Positions 18,983-28,718 of a DNA stretch of 28,985 nucleotides are shown here, in pieces. The notes below the pieces were generated by a model. The model was given only the letters and a program-made list of their open reading frames with translations. It did no database searches and had not been told where the DNA came from. Origin of the DNA: Apostichopus parvimensis (Eukaryota > Echinodermata > Holothuroidea > Aspidochirotida > Stichopodidae); assembly GCA_000934455.1 (NCBI GenBank), contig KN883367.1, positions 47,495 through 76,479 of the forward strand, read 5' to 3'. How positions within the stretch are numbered: position 1 is the stretch's first letter; each line of letters opens with the position of its first letter. The translations under genes were made by a program, and so were the position numbers.

Positions 18983-19990
18983 CAGGTGACCACTTGTTCC
19001 TAGCAGATAACAGCTTGTTCCTAGCAGATAACCACTAGTTTATAGCAGATAATCATTTGTTCCTAGCAGATAACCACTAGTTTATAGCAGATAACCACTA
19101 GTTATTTCCAGCAGATGACCACTTGTTCCTAGCAGATTACCGCTTGTTCCTAGCAGATAACCACTAGTTTATAGCTGGTTACCAGTTATTTCCAGCAGAT
19201 AACTTGTTCCTAGCAGATTACCGCTTGTTCCTAGCAGATGACCACTAGTTTATAGCTGGTTACCAGTTATTACCAGCAGATGACCACTTGTTCCTTGCAG
19301 ATTACCGCTTGTTCCTAGCAGATAACCACTAGTTTATAGCTGGTTACCAGTTATTTCCAGCAGATGACCACTTGTTCCTAGCAGATGACTACTCGTTCCT
19401 AGCAGATAACCACTTGTTCCTAGCAGATAACCACTAGTTTATAGCTGGTTACCAGTTATTTCCAGCAGATGACTGCTCGTTCCTAGCAGATGACTGCTTG
19501 TTCCTAGCAGATAACCAGTCGTTCCTAGCAGATAACTGCTTCTCCTAGCAGATAACCACTAGTTTATAGCTGGTGACCAGTTATTTCCAGCAGATGACCA
19601 CTCGTTCCTAGCAGATGACTGCTTGTTCCTAGCAGATGACCACTAGTTTATAGCTGGTTACCAGTTATTTCCAGCAGATGACTACTTGTTCCTAGCAGAT
19701 AACCACTTGCTCCTAGCAGATGACCAGTCGTTCCTAGCAGATGACCAGTCGTTCCTAGCAGATAACTGCTTGCTCCTAGCAGATAACCACTAGTTTATAG
19801 CTGGTTACCAGTTATTTCCAGCAGATGACTACTTGTTCCTAGCAGATAACCACTTGCTCCTAGCAGATGACCATTTGTTCCTAGCAGATGACTGCTTGTT
19901 CCTAGCAGATAACACTACTTTATAGCTGGTTACCAGTTATTTCCATCAGATGACCACTCTTCCTAGCAGATAACCACTTGTTCAATAGCA
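18983..19990 (+). repeat. 21-bp satellite-like array, about 48 monomers in variable higher-order units
   Basis: Three monomer types, all near 21 bp: alpha CAGATGACCACTTGTTCCTA(G), beta CAGATAACCACTAGTTTATA(G), and gamma CTGGTTACCAGTTATTTCCA(G). Gamma starts at 19175, 19256, 19340, 19445, 19570, 19654, 19801 and 19926. The spacings of 81, 84, 105, 125, 84, 147 and 125 bp are close to 4-7 monomers, and gamma nearly always follows beta. The order is therefore gamma, several alpha, beta, repeated. No open frame is meaningful here. Confidence 0.95.
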
Positions 19991-20242
19991 GGTGATCCAT
20001 TACTTATAGCAGTAAACCAATAATTGTCTAAGCTTCAATCAGTTTTGATATCTACCTCTTCATGGAAAATCAGTGAGTGATGAGGGATTGCACTTGGGTA
20101 AACTCTTCCATCAAACTGTAATTAAAATGAAGAAAACTGTCAACTGTTGAAGTCATCTAACCAGACAAGAAGAAGAAACTGGACTGATAATGCCCTCACT
20201 GAACCCACCGACTAAGACATTCTCTTTGGCTGAACAAACTAC
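19991..20242. other. Spacer after the 21-bp array
   Basis: A decayed array edge is followed by non-repetitive DNA. No gene seen. Confidence 0.4.
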
Positions 20243-20250
20243 ACTTTACA

Positions 20251-20602
20251 CAGTGGTGTAACCACCCCCGAGGGGGGGGGGGGCAGGATCCCCAGTCAAC
20301 TGTCTTTCTCCCACTTGCCCCCTAAATGACATTGGTGGGGCAAGGGGGAGGCAGGATCCCCCAGTCAAATATCATGGCCCCCCACTTGCCCCCTAAATGG
20401 CATTGGTTGGCAAAAAAAATATTTGGCGGAAATAAAAAAATGCATTTCAAGGCTCAGTAAAACCAGTTCAGAGTTGATGTTAATCCTTAGTTGACAGGAA
20501 TTCACAACTTAATACCAGCCAATTGTGTCTCAAAAGAAATATTATCCTATCACTTTGCTTTCTGTCTTCGCTACGAGGCCCCCCATCCTATTGTTTCCAT
20601 CG
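20251..20602. mobile_element. Probable hAT-like non-autonomous element with 8-bp target duplication
   Basis: The left end reads CAGTGGTGTAACCACC, like the hAT-type ends at 8577. ACTTTACA occurs immediately before it (20243-20250) and again at 20603-20610. The right end, reverse-complemented, begins CGATGG, a poor match to CAGTGG, so the right terminus is degenerate or the duplication is coincidental. Inside is a 68-bp direct duplication (GCAGGATCC...CCCAGTCAA...CCACTTGCCCCCTAAATG) starting at 20283 and 20351, and G runs. No transposase frame. Confidence 0.55.
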
Positions 20603-20610
20603 ACTTTACA

Positions 20611-21042
20611 AAATTTAAATCATTAATATAATAAAAACGGATTACCATGGACACTTTTGTGGTGCCTGAGTGAATGATGCCTGAGTCCATGAAACTGAGC
20701 TTCATATAAAAATTCATTCAAATCATAATTATAGTAAGTTATAGACAATGAGATTGCTTAAACTGTACTGTTGAAAGAATAGACCAGACAAATGAGAAAA
20801 CAGACAAAACAAATGAAAGGACGAGAAACTGAACCCAACTGTCAAAATCCCGTCGCTATAACATGTTTGATTTTATAAGTTTATTCAAATTCTAAATTTG
20901 ACTTGGCAAATAACAAATTTTACTGAAAACTTGAATCATCCAATTATAAAGAAATACATAGGCTTTTGCAGACAAAGTGAGGCCGATACATTTATGTACT
21001 GTAAACAGTATGAGAACAGAGCACACAGGGTTATCAGCTAAG
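20611..21042. other. AT-rich non-coding stretch
   Basis: No supported feature. Confidence 0.4.
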
Positions 21043-21110
21043 AGTATATCGCATAGCCAGCGGGGATGGGGCGGTCGCCCCCCACCCCCCCCCGCCAAAA
21101 AATGAGAGAA
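21043..21110. mobile_element. DNA-transposon end fragment (GCATAGCCAGCGGGG / C-run / A-run)
   Basis: GCATAGCCAGCGGGG, then CGGTCGCC, a C-rich run and GCCAAAAAATGAG, repeats the G-rich, C-run, A-run order seen inside the 8577 MITE. The extreme terminus is decayed and no partner end or target duplication was found; the related segment at 21770-21850 may be the interior or other side of the same insertion. Confidence 0.45.
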
Positions 21111-21769
21111 AAAAGAGGAAAAAAGCAATGAGAGAGAAAAATGGATGACCATGAGACTGGAGAATTTAGAGAACAACATACAGAGATCTCATACACAGGT
21201 TCAGAGTTGTGGAAATTGGAATATCTCATTCAAAGTTACGACTTAAAACATATTTCATAGGCATAGCAGTATATTTAAGCCTTTTGTCCCCCACACTTTG
21301 GAAACTCTATTTCGGCAGCTAGGCTACAGAGTCACCCGATTGAAGAAGAATACAAACAACCATCTTGTAGGTTACGTGTATCCGGGCAGAAATCAAGCAA
21401 AAGTGTTTTTTTGCCCTTTATTCAGTAGATTTGGCCAATAAATTCTCTAAATTTGGCCGGTTGTGTTACAGAAAAACTGGCATCCGTGCTGTAGGCTGTA
21501 AACTTCAAACTGGTATCCCCCTGCCACACTGCTACTGCTACTGCCACAGTGCCACTGCCATAGTGCCACAAGTTTGACTATAGGTCACCCTAGTATCAGC
21601 TTCTATTTTGAGTGAGTTATTTACCTAATTGAATAATTTCTTCCCAACATTTCAATCTTAGGCTAATCATATGCAGAATTTTCAACATGTTAATATAATT
21701 TTACATGGCTAAACTCTCAGCCGATTGGATAAAATGTGAATGCTCTGAAGCCTCTAAAGTCCACCATAT
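21111..21769. other. Non-coding stretch, possibly transposon interior
   Basis: CTGCTACTGCTACTGCCACA and a TGCCAC-type short imperfect repeat lie at 21521-21570. No transposase-like frame is visible. Confidence 0.35.
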
Positions 21770-21850
21770 CATATAGCTTCCAGAGGCTTCACCCTAGGAT
21801 CCCACTGGGCCCAGCTTTGGGCCCCCCTGGACCCCATGCAGGCAGGGCAA
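21770..21850. mobile_element. Transposon-interior-like GC-rich fragment
   Basis: CCAGAGGCTTCACCCTAGG, CACTGGGCCCAGC and GGGCCCCCCTGGACCCC resemble the GC-rich interior segments commonly found in G-run/C-run non-autonomous elements of marine invertebrates. That is from general familiarity only. Confidence 0.3.
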
Positions 21851-22858
21851 AGCGTTCTTGTTGACAGGTAAAAAATTGAATATGGGACGTCATGATTGTT
21901 TACGGCTCTAGTTAAAGTACGGAGTACCGATGTCTGTAAATCATATATCGCATTAAAGTTATTCGTGATGTAGCAGAGGAGTCAGAAACTATGGTTTAGT
22001 TTCAATCACCCCGGCCAAGAAATGGTGGATTTTAGGGTAATCTTATGTATCTGCCCCCTGCTGAGCTGAGATAACATCTCTCATCGTTTAGATCTACACT
22101 ATACACCGCTTCTGTACTATCATTTATCAATTCCCTATGCTCGCTTTTGGCAGCAATGAGTCTTACTTTATTTACTTTTAAATTTGTCATCCTTTAACCT
22201 AACCTTTCTCTGTTTGCTTTGTATGAAACAACAAGTGAGTGTCATCTGTCTTGTGATCCAGATTCTCCCATTCCAAGGTTCCCTCCCACCTGACTAAGGG
22301 GACTATTTAAGAGGAGGTGCAGGAAGGGGGGGGCGGATATTTTCACTCCACTTTTCCACTAAACACTGTTGTGAAAAGGCATAGAGCGTCTTCACAAAAG
22401 CATTGTTTTCCATTATTGATGTTAATATTAAATTTGCTGGATTTTTTAACTGAACCATTTAATGTCTTTTCCATTAACTGTAAGAAGTAATCCAAATGTA
22501 ACAATCTCTTGATAAGAGCAGTAGAGGTTACATGTTATGTATGTCTAATAAGCAAAGACCAACACCCAATGCAATATTAGCATTCAAATGTAGTCCAGAG
22601 TTACCCAAAGATCATTTAACTGTATTGACTCCAACTTTTAGCTTACACTATTAAACTTGCTAAAAGTTATACATTAGACAATAACACACCCAGCTGTTAC
22701 AGATTTTCTAGCAATAATAATAAAGGGGATCTATACTGGTGATCTCTAACCATCTTAGGTCATCTTTCAAGTGAGAGACAACTGTTTTTCAAATATTTGT
22801 AAGGACTTGAGAATAGTGGCAAATGATGACTTCATATCCTTGCTCCCCTCTGTCAATG
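21851..22858. other. Non-coding stretch
   Basis: A G run with GGCGGATATTTTC (about 22327-22345) may be another transposon-end relic. No gene supported. Confidence 0.35.
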
Positions 22859-23015
22859 GTAGTTTTGATAGTACAGTATCCTGGCCACAACCCTACATAG
22901 TATCCTGGCCATAACACTACCCTTCAATGTAGCTTTGATAGTCCAGTATCCTGGCCATAACACTACCCTTCAATGATAGCTTTGAAAGTGGAGTATCCTG
23001 GCCATAACACTACTC
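22859..23015 (+). repeat. 46/47-bp tandem repeat with a 24-bp partial unit
   Basis: GTATCCTGGCCA recurs at 22876, 22900, 22946 and 22993 (spacings 24, 46, 47). Full units read GTATCCTGGCCATAACACTA then CCCTTCAATG and TAGCTTTGATAG. Non-coding. Confidence 0.88.
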
Positions 23016-23400
23016 AACAAATGTTCTTTGACTATTATTATATCCCCTTCAATTGCCTCCCAAACTTTGAAACTAACAGTAAAATCACATTATCTGCACA
23101 TCATAAGACCACTCTTTAATCCTTATTTATTCCCACTCATAATGGTTATTAAAAACACTGTTAAAGAAAGTAATATTAAACACCATTTTCATTTTTTTTT
23201 CAGGCATGAAAAGAATGACAACATATCCACTAAAGCTGTAGTAGACTGAAGATAAAGAATAGTGCTTCTCTGTGGAAGAGAATTGAAAATGCTCTTACAC
23301 CGTAAAGCTAAATAAAAGATTAATTAATCTCCAGTGATCAGATCACAGTTACTTAAGCCAAACACTATAAATGATTTATTCCTATATTTTTACAATTTCA
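23016..23400. other. Non-coding stretch with a strong splice-acceptor-like site
   Basis: CATTTTTTTTTCAG ends near 23202 and is followed by short frames only, with an AATAAA at about 23309. It could begin a non-coding or 3'-terminal exon on the plus strand; not supported further. Confidence 0.25.
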
Positions 23401-23415
23401 GAAACTCCACTGGGA

Positions 23416-23514
23416 TGATGTGGCGAGAGACTCTTTGGCGCTGGAAGGCATCGGCGTTTTTCCTCTTTACTTGTTTCACTGTCAAATTAATTTGGGTTTT
23501 TCAAGAGTATTGAG
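23416..23514 (+). CDS. Candidate 32-codon ORF with signal-anchor-like segment
   Basis: TATTTTTACAATTTCAG is a good acceptor-like sequence ending at 23400. Fifteen bases later an ATGATG with G at -3 opens a frame reading MMWRETLWRWKASAFFLFTC, then FTVKLIWVFQEY and TGA. A short basic/Trp-rich tail followed by a roughly 17-residue hydrophobic run is the layout of a type II membrane-protein N-terminus. Against this, the frame stops soon after and no strong donor precedes the stop. A second frame from the same acceptor (KLHWDDVARDSLALEGIGVF onwards) is open for 61 codons to 23583, so which frame, if any, is used is unclear. Confidence 0.25.
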
Positions 23515-24641
23515 GAGGATATACACAACGGCTCAAGCAAGGCCTTTTAAGTATTGTTTAAATAAAAGAAAAGAAGACAATTGACCAGTGTGATCGATGT
23601 TTCTTGGGAGACACAAACTGGGAATTCCGGGGTAAAATCTGTTCAAAGAGTTTACCAAAGAGTTTTTCTCTAAGACATGTATTTATCCACAAAATTGTAA
23701 CAGATATTTCGTTTTCTTCACCATCAGCATTTTACAAGCTACATGTATCTACCTTGCCTTTCCCCAAGGGGAAACATTGTTTCTCATTTTCAAAGTTTGC
23801 TGTACTCCTGTTTCTAGTCACAAAGTTTTACCAGGAATCTGGGTTGAGCACCTCTTTTCACCCTTTTCCAAAAATACCTTTTTTAACTCAAAACAGAAAC
23901 TGCCTTCAGGTCGTACAAGCCTTCAAAAGTAGCATTTTCCATTCCTATTTTTTTTTTGTCCCTTCTTTCCTTTGTTTTACTTCTTTGGTTTTTGTTGTCT
24001 CTGCCAAATAAGACTAAAAGTATGATTGGAAATAGATCAAAGGAATTCTCCCATTGGAAATGATGTTACTACGGAAACCAGAGATTGTTCTTCTTGCAAT
24101 CAACAAAGATTAAGAAAAAGAGATAATAAGATGACAATAGATATAGAAACAATGACTGAAATAACCATTTAAGAAGAAGATGGTAGCCTGAAGGAGACTG
24201 GTATAAAGCATGATTTGAATTTAGGCCAAATTCCCTTCAAAACCCCCTGGGGATAAGTGATATGACGGAAATCAGGAATATTGGTGAGAACTGATCGCTT
24301 ATTACTCCGAGTGGTGGTGCAACCGATTTGAGGAGGCTTAACATGGGGGTAAAAACTGGTAACTTGGCACTAATTCGACAGCCAGGAGATTACCAGGGGC
24401 TATGTCAAGTAAATTAAAGCCAAATGGCATTACAATAACTCCAAATTACCCCTCTTTCTTCCTTCAACTTGAATCTGTCCAAGTTCATTTCAAATCAAAG
24501 TAGCAAGAAGTAGGACCTAATCCTGTCTGTCTAGAATATGTCTGTACTTTCCAATTGTGAAGACAATGAACTTTCCCAAGCTAGCTAACTTCTTGAATTT
24601 GCCAAATACCACAGGGAATATTAATTAAGATCTTACAGATC
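23515..24641. other. Non-coding stretch
   Basis: The longest ATG frame in the window (23604-24011, 135 codons, Phe/Ser-rich) is here. It has no domain and follows T/C-rich sequence, so it is not called as a gene. Confidence 0.35.
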
Positions 24642-24764
24642 TCAGACACAAAGTGTTTCTGAAGTAAACGGTGAGGTGACGAAGAATCGTTGAGGGTGGT
24701 GCGGTTCCTCATCGCAGTTGCAAACTTCAGCTCTGTCACAACTTCTCAATTTGAAGAGTCGGTT
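24642..24764 (-). CDS. Candidate terminal coding exon, Cys-containing
   Basis: On the minus strand, CCCCATTTTGCTTGCCGGTTTAG is a pyrimidine-rich acceptor-like lead at about 24765-24787. Exactly one of the three following frames stays open, for 40 codons: it starts NRLFKLRSCDRAEVCNCDEE, continues PHHPQRFFVTSPFTSETLCV, and ends in TGA at 24642. Four cysteines and an acidic cluster give it a protein-like look. A GTAAGA donor-like site lies 5 bp beyond the stop. No family recognised, and no partner exon established. Confidence 0.3.
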   Translation of the reverse strand, partial: NRLFKLRSCDRAEVCNCDEEPHHPQRFFVTSPFTSETLCV

Positions 24765-25637
24765 CTAAACCGGCAAGCAAAATGGGGCAGGAAATATTTC
24801 TATTGTTGGTAATTTAAATCTTTGAAATACTTTGGTTAGGGGCACCACTGAAAGATGAATGAATCATGCAAAGCTAGACCACCCTGATATAATTGTCATC
24901 ATCCTAGGACAACTGATATTAATATCATAAATCTGTTCAAGCCACAAACAAATTATGACATTGCCTTTGAAAACCTGACGTTATGGATGCAAATATATAT
25001 TGAGAGAGTATTTTGCTGCTTTTTTCTCAATAGCAAAGCATTTCCACAACATCATGTTACATGTTGCATGTAAACCATGCCTTTCCAGTTGCAAAGAGCT
25101 GTGTACATTACATGAACTCTGCATGGAGTGGTATTTAACATAGATTAAAGAGTAAGAATTAAACATACTATCTTTGACTTGCTGCTATAGAAAATGTACT
25201 GTGACTGTTTATCAAACTGACCAGTGTCATTTAATGTCACTTTTAACAATGAGAATACACAGTTAAATCCTTGGACAACTGCAAGGCATGTTGTACACTG
25301 ACCAAGTCAATAGGTGACATAATGAATGTACAGCCCAATGTGTGAGGTTTACAACACTTCAACTCTCACATCTTAATTGAATTTTGGTAAATTTTAAGTC
25401 ACTTCTGTAGGCAGCCTGGATAATCAGTCTTAATTTATTAATTGATTCTATCTATGAAATGGTGCATCATACATCATCATAAAGAAGCTCCTGCTAGGAT
25501 CGAAACATCAGGCCAACTTACTTTTACACATCATAATAAAGCATTAGAGTGGGTAATTATGGAATGCCAAAAGTGACATTAAGTCATGATAATATAAAAG
25601 TACACGATGAGCATATAAAGGTATACTACAGTCGGTG
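24765..25637. other. Non-coding stretch
   Basis: No supported gene, repeat or RNA. Confidence 0.4.
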
Positions 25638-25763
25638 ATGATCAAAATGTACATGATGGTAAACATACTGGTGTACCTTGTGGTCCTATTGGTGTTGGTA
25701 GGGCAGCAGGAAGAGAAGAAGGCCGCAATTGGTACCAAAAAACCAACATTAAGTTCTCTTTGA
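25638..25763 (+). CDS. Candidate small secreted or membrane peptide ORF, 41 codons
   Basis: The frame starts MIKMYMMVNILVYLVVLLVL and continues VGQQEEKKAAIGTKKPTLSS then a last Leu and TGA. Residues 9-22 are strongly hydrophobic, ending VG before QQEEKK, which fits a signal peptide followed by a charged mature part. Several in-frame ATGs (25638, 25647, 25653, 25656) leave the start uncertain. It is too short for domain recognition, and could also be a first exon or a chance frame. Confidence 0.3.
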   Translation: MIKMYMMVNILVYLVVLLVLVGQQEEKKAAIGTKKPTLSSL

Positions 25764-27285
25764 CAAAGAGCATATTTTAACTAGTAATCATTAACAAGTG
25801 CCTTAACATTTCCCACACTGTACACAGTGAAGTCTTCAAAAGAATAAATGAAATGATTGAGTCAACATTCTTCTTCACATAGCACATTTAAACTAATTGG
25901 TATGTTACATGAGCTTTCTATCATGATGGTTACCAAATCAGGACTCCAAAGACAACAATTTATTCTTTTAATACTGGTAAGTAAATATTCATCATCTCCA
26001 AGACAATACCAGTATATTGTATTATTATTATTCTGTAACTTTGTAATTAAATGACCAAATACCACATATCTCAATGTGCTTTCTATGTTCCAAGGTTGAT
26101 AAGAAAAAATAAGTATATGTCATAAAAGCTGGAACAACTGATGGCATTCTAAGGGGTGTCACCAAAAACCAAACAAAAATATGCTTTGAAGTGGTAGCTG
26201 ATGTTGTCATCCCACTGAAATGTGCCCAACTTTTAATAAAGGTTATTAGAAACTTTCAGAAGTACTCTCCTGGCTATTTTTGGCCAGCAAGCATATTTTC
26301 TCTGACATTAAGAAATGTTCAGGTTAGACAATTAAATGCCAGAGGGAGGAGAGTATATGAGGGTTAAAATGTTGATTGAAGTTTAAAAATGAGTGACTAC
26401 ATATTTGGTGGTGATACAGGTGCCCTTTAATGTTAATATGTGTTTTAACATTTTTACCTCTGACATAATTCATGTACCGTCTACAAAGAATGTCACTACG
26501 TTGTTGCCAAGGCATCCATGACAATAGCTGCTGCCCAAAGACATACATCTACAATACTACAATATATGAACAATGTCAGCTTCTTTGTGGTCCGAATGTT
26601 TCAAAAGTTTGGAACATGAAGGGTGGATGTGTCAATACTTGACAAGCTTTAATACCCCACTACAAACCAAGCACGTCAACATTAATCTTTCTAGGGCAGT
26701 TAGAACAGGTGACAGGATAGCTTGCTTGTCTGTAAACATTTAAAGTAATGCGGTTTCATGCATTACAGCCAGAATTTCTCTAACTTTAACCTAAATGCAT
26801 CTTAATGTTTGTAAATAATCTATAATTTCTGGGCCAAGGAGAGAAAATTCTTTACTGATTGTTCATTGTCATGGTGTGCCAAAATCTAGCTTTATGATTG
26901 GTAGAAATTACATGGTGACGTGTATGTTGTGTTGCATGGAGCATTTTTCTTTAAATGTCAGATTGGTGGTTATATTTAAAACTCAATGAAGGTGGACCAT
27001 GCAGTATACATATCACTTTTGCTGTTACAGACAAATATGGACAATAAATTACTCACAGTCTTAAAGGTACAAACTGCTTTGAGCAAGAGGACAGTCATCC
27101 ACAATACACTATCTGAAGTACAGTAGCATCTGGCAAATGAGTTCCTCTCCATACTATCACACAATAGCAAGGCAGTCTCTTACTAATTTTACCAAAAGAG
27201 ATTACCCTTAAGAAAATAACATCTTTGTGTTTATTAATATTTCCTCACATCACTGTGAAAATTATACCTAGCCAATATAAGTAAA
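25764..27285. other. Non-coding stretch with one stop-free plus frame
   Basis: 26113-26367 is open on the plus strand for 84 codons without an ATG start (includes IKAGTTDGILRGVTKNQTK and YSPGYFWPASIFSLTLRN). About a dozen frames of that length are expected by chance in the window, so I do not call it a gene. Otherwise nothing supported. Confidence 0.35.
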
Positions 27286-27423
27286 TGAATTTATGGAAAA
27301 CTGACTGGGACATTTTAGACACTGAAAAGAGCAAATAAATTTATGGCTGGAAGAGGATTGAATTAAGCCAGTGACCTCTGGGTTACATTATCCTAGCACT
27401 GCACAAACTGAGCTATCCAGCCC
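27286..27423 (-). mobile_element. SINE family III, tRNA-Lys-like head, copy 1
   Basis: Read on the minus strand, 27423-27344 forms a tRNA-like sequence: GGGCTGGATAGCTCAG (A box), an anticodon-arm-like region CTAGGATAATGTAACCCAGA, a decayed B-box region and CCTCTTCCAGCCA. The ends GGCTGG and CCAGCC can pair as an acceptor stem. Body sequence continues to about 27286 (GAAAACTGACTGG on the plus strand) and is shared with the copy at 27606, which marks it as a SINE rather than a functional tRNA. B-box decay also argues against a real tRNA. Confidence 0.7.
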
Positions 27424-27605
27424 TTACTTTGTGGCAATCCCTGGGTAGGTTTAGCATTTCTTTGCTGGGGCTGCCAGTCAGAAGCCACAGTAGATTGCAT
27501 CCCATGTGACCAGAGATCCCGCCCCAGTTTCGTTCACTATACAACCCAGTTAGCTGCAGGGAAAGGATTTCAAGAGTAAATTTCGCTTTTCATATCTTTT
27601 ATAAT
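27424..27605. other. Spacer between two SINE III copies
   Basis: Holds no gene. GCTGCAGGGAAAGG at its right edge is similar to TTTGCAGGGAGAAA beyond the second copy, hinting at duplication of a larger unit. Confidence 0.35.
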
Positions 27606-27720
27606 TAAATGAATAACTGAAAACTGACTGGTTAAGTTTAGACAATTATGGAAAAAGAGTAAAGAAATGTATGGCTGGAACAGGATTCAAACCCAGTGAC
27701 TGCTGGATTACCAGCCCAGA
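27606..27720 (-). mobile_element. SINE family III, tRNA-Lys-like head, copy 2
   Basis: Same minus-strand orientation as copy 1. It retains a good B box (GGGTTTGAATCCTG) and TTCCAGCCA, and shares AAATGAAT and GAAAACTGACTGG upstream of the body. The A-box half is shortened (GGGCTGGTAATCCAGC). Confidence 0.65.
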
Positions 27721-28189
27721 TGGGCAAGATTACAATATTTATACCTAATAGAAATTTACAAGTTTGCAGGGAGAAAAAAAGAAAGAAATTGAAGAAAGAT
27801 GTGGCAATTTTGAGCCTTCGTGAAAACCTTTCCTGATGAAATAGTCACTTATTAACCTGAGAGTCATCTTTAAAGACTGCCAGTCTGACATTCTTAAAAG
27901 TTTTGAAATCAATCGTCAAACATTCTTTTTCCCCTTGATTTTGAAGAATAGACCATTGGATTATTATATTGTTGGAAGCTAACCTAAATCCACCTCTGAC
28001 AACCAGAAAACCAATGTAATTTGACCTTCACAGATCTAAAACAGCAAAATTGTGGCACTCATTAAGGTAGATCTACACATTAGGTATGAATGTTATCCAA
28101 CCTTTACTTTGATCTTGAAGTACAAAACAACTAGCTTTCATTATTTCTAATTACAGTTGACCAATATGCTTAGTATTAACTTCATCCAC
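27721..28189. other. Non-coding stretch
   Basis: A purine-rich GAGAAAAAAAGAAAGAAATTG lies near 27770. No gene supported. Confidence 0.4.
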
Positions 28190-28640
28190 CCATTGGTTTC
28201 AGTTGGAATTATTGTGTTTACTAGGTATCCAGACTGACCTCTGTTGACCTCAAACAATCTCTGTTCTCTACAAAAAAAAAAACAATCTAGGGTTCTCTCA
28301 ATCACCAAGTTGGATCCACATCTACATGCCAGGAATGAACTTCATCACTTCTATCATTTTAACAAGGTTTTCAGAATTGACCTATGGTGACCTCAAATGA
28401 CCTTTGGCTGCCAAATATAACTATAGGGTTTGAGTACTCACTATGGGAGATCCTTATGTCAAGTATGAAGTTCATCAAATCTTTGCCTTTGAGGTTAATT
28501 ATCAAGTTTTATTAGGTTTTCAGAGTTTGGCATCTGTTGACCATGGCAGACAACAATATGATTCTTGTACTCACGTGGTGGATCCACATGCTAAATACGG
28601 AGTTATACTACAAAGTAATACTATCAACATCCCATTACAT
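28190..28640 (+). repeat. Period-10 TGACCT repeat, three tandem units of 143-149 bp
   Basis: Unit 1: TGACCT-CTGT-TGACCT (28235-28250). Unit 2: TGACCT-ATGG-TGACCT-CAAA-TGACCT (28378, 28388, 28398), a perfect triple with four-base spacers. Unit 3 is decayed (TTGGCATCTGTTGACCATGG, about 28527). Between them lie TTTTCAGA, an AGGGTT(C/T) box, GTACTCAC and GATCC...ATGCCA/ATGTCAAGTATGAAGTTCATC. This is the best-preserved tandem copy of the family in the window. Confidence 0.85.
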
Positions 28641-28718
28641 TCAAAAGACAACCTAAGTTGTCTTGCAAGTTTCCTGAATTTGTTGTGTTCAATAATGCTT
28701 TAAATGCAGTATATATAG

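Noticed and set aside
18644..19990. CRISPR-like array
   Set aside because: Repeat and spacer are not distinguishable, all monomers are related 21-mers, and the DNA is animal-like.
23604..24011. Longest ATG open frame (135 codons)
   Set aside because: Phe/Ser/Lys-rich composition from AT- and TC-rich DNA, no domain, and frames of this length are expected about once by chance in the window.
26113..26367. 84-codon plus-strand frame without ATG
   Set aside because: About a dozen stop-free stretches of this length are expected by chance, and the minus strand is also open here.
27344..27423. Functional tRNA-Lys gene on the minus strand
   Set aside because: The T-arm/B box is degenerate and a second partial copy shares the flanking body, indicating a SINE.
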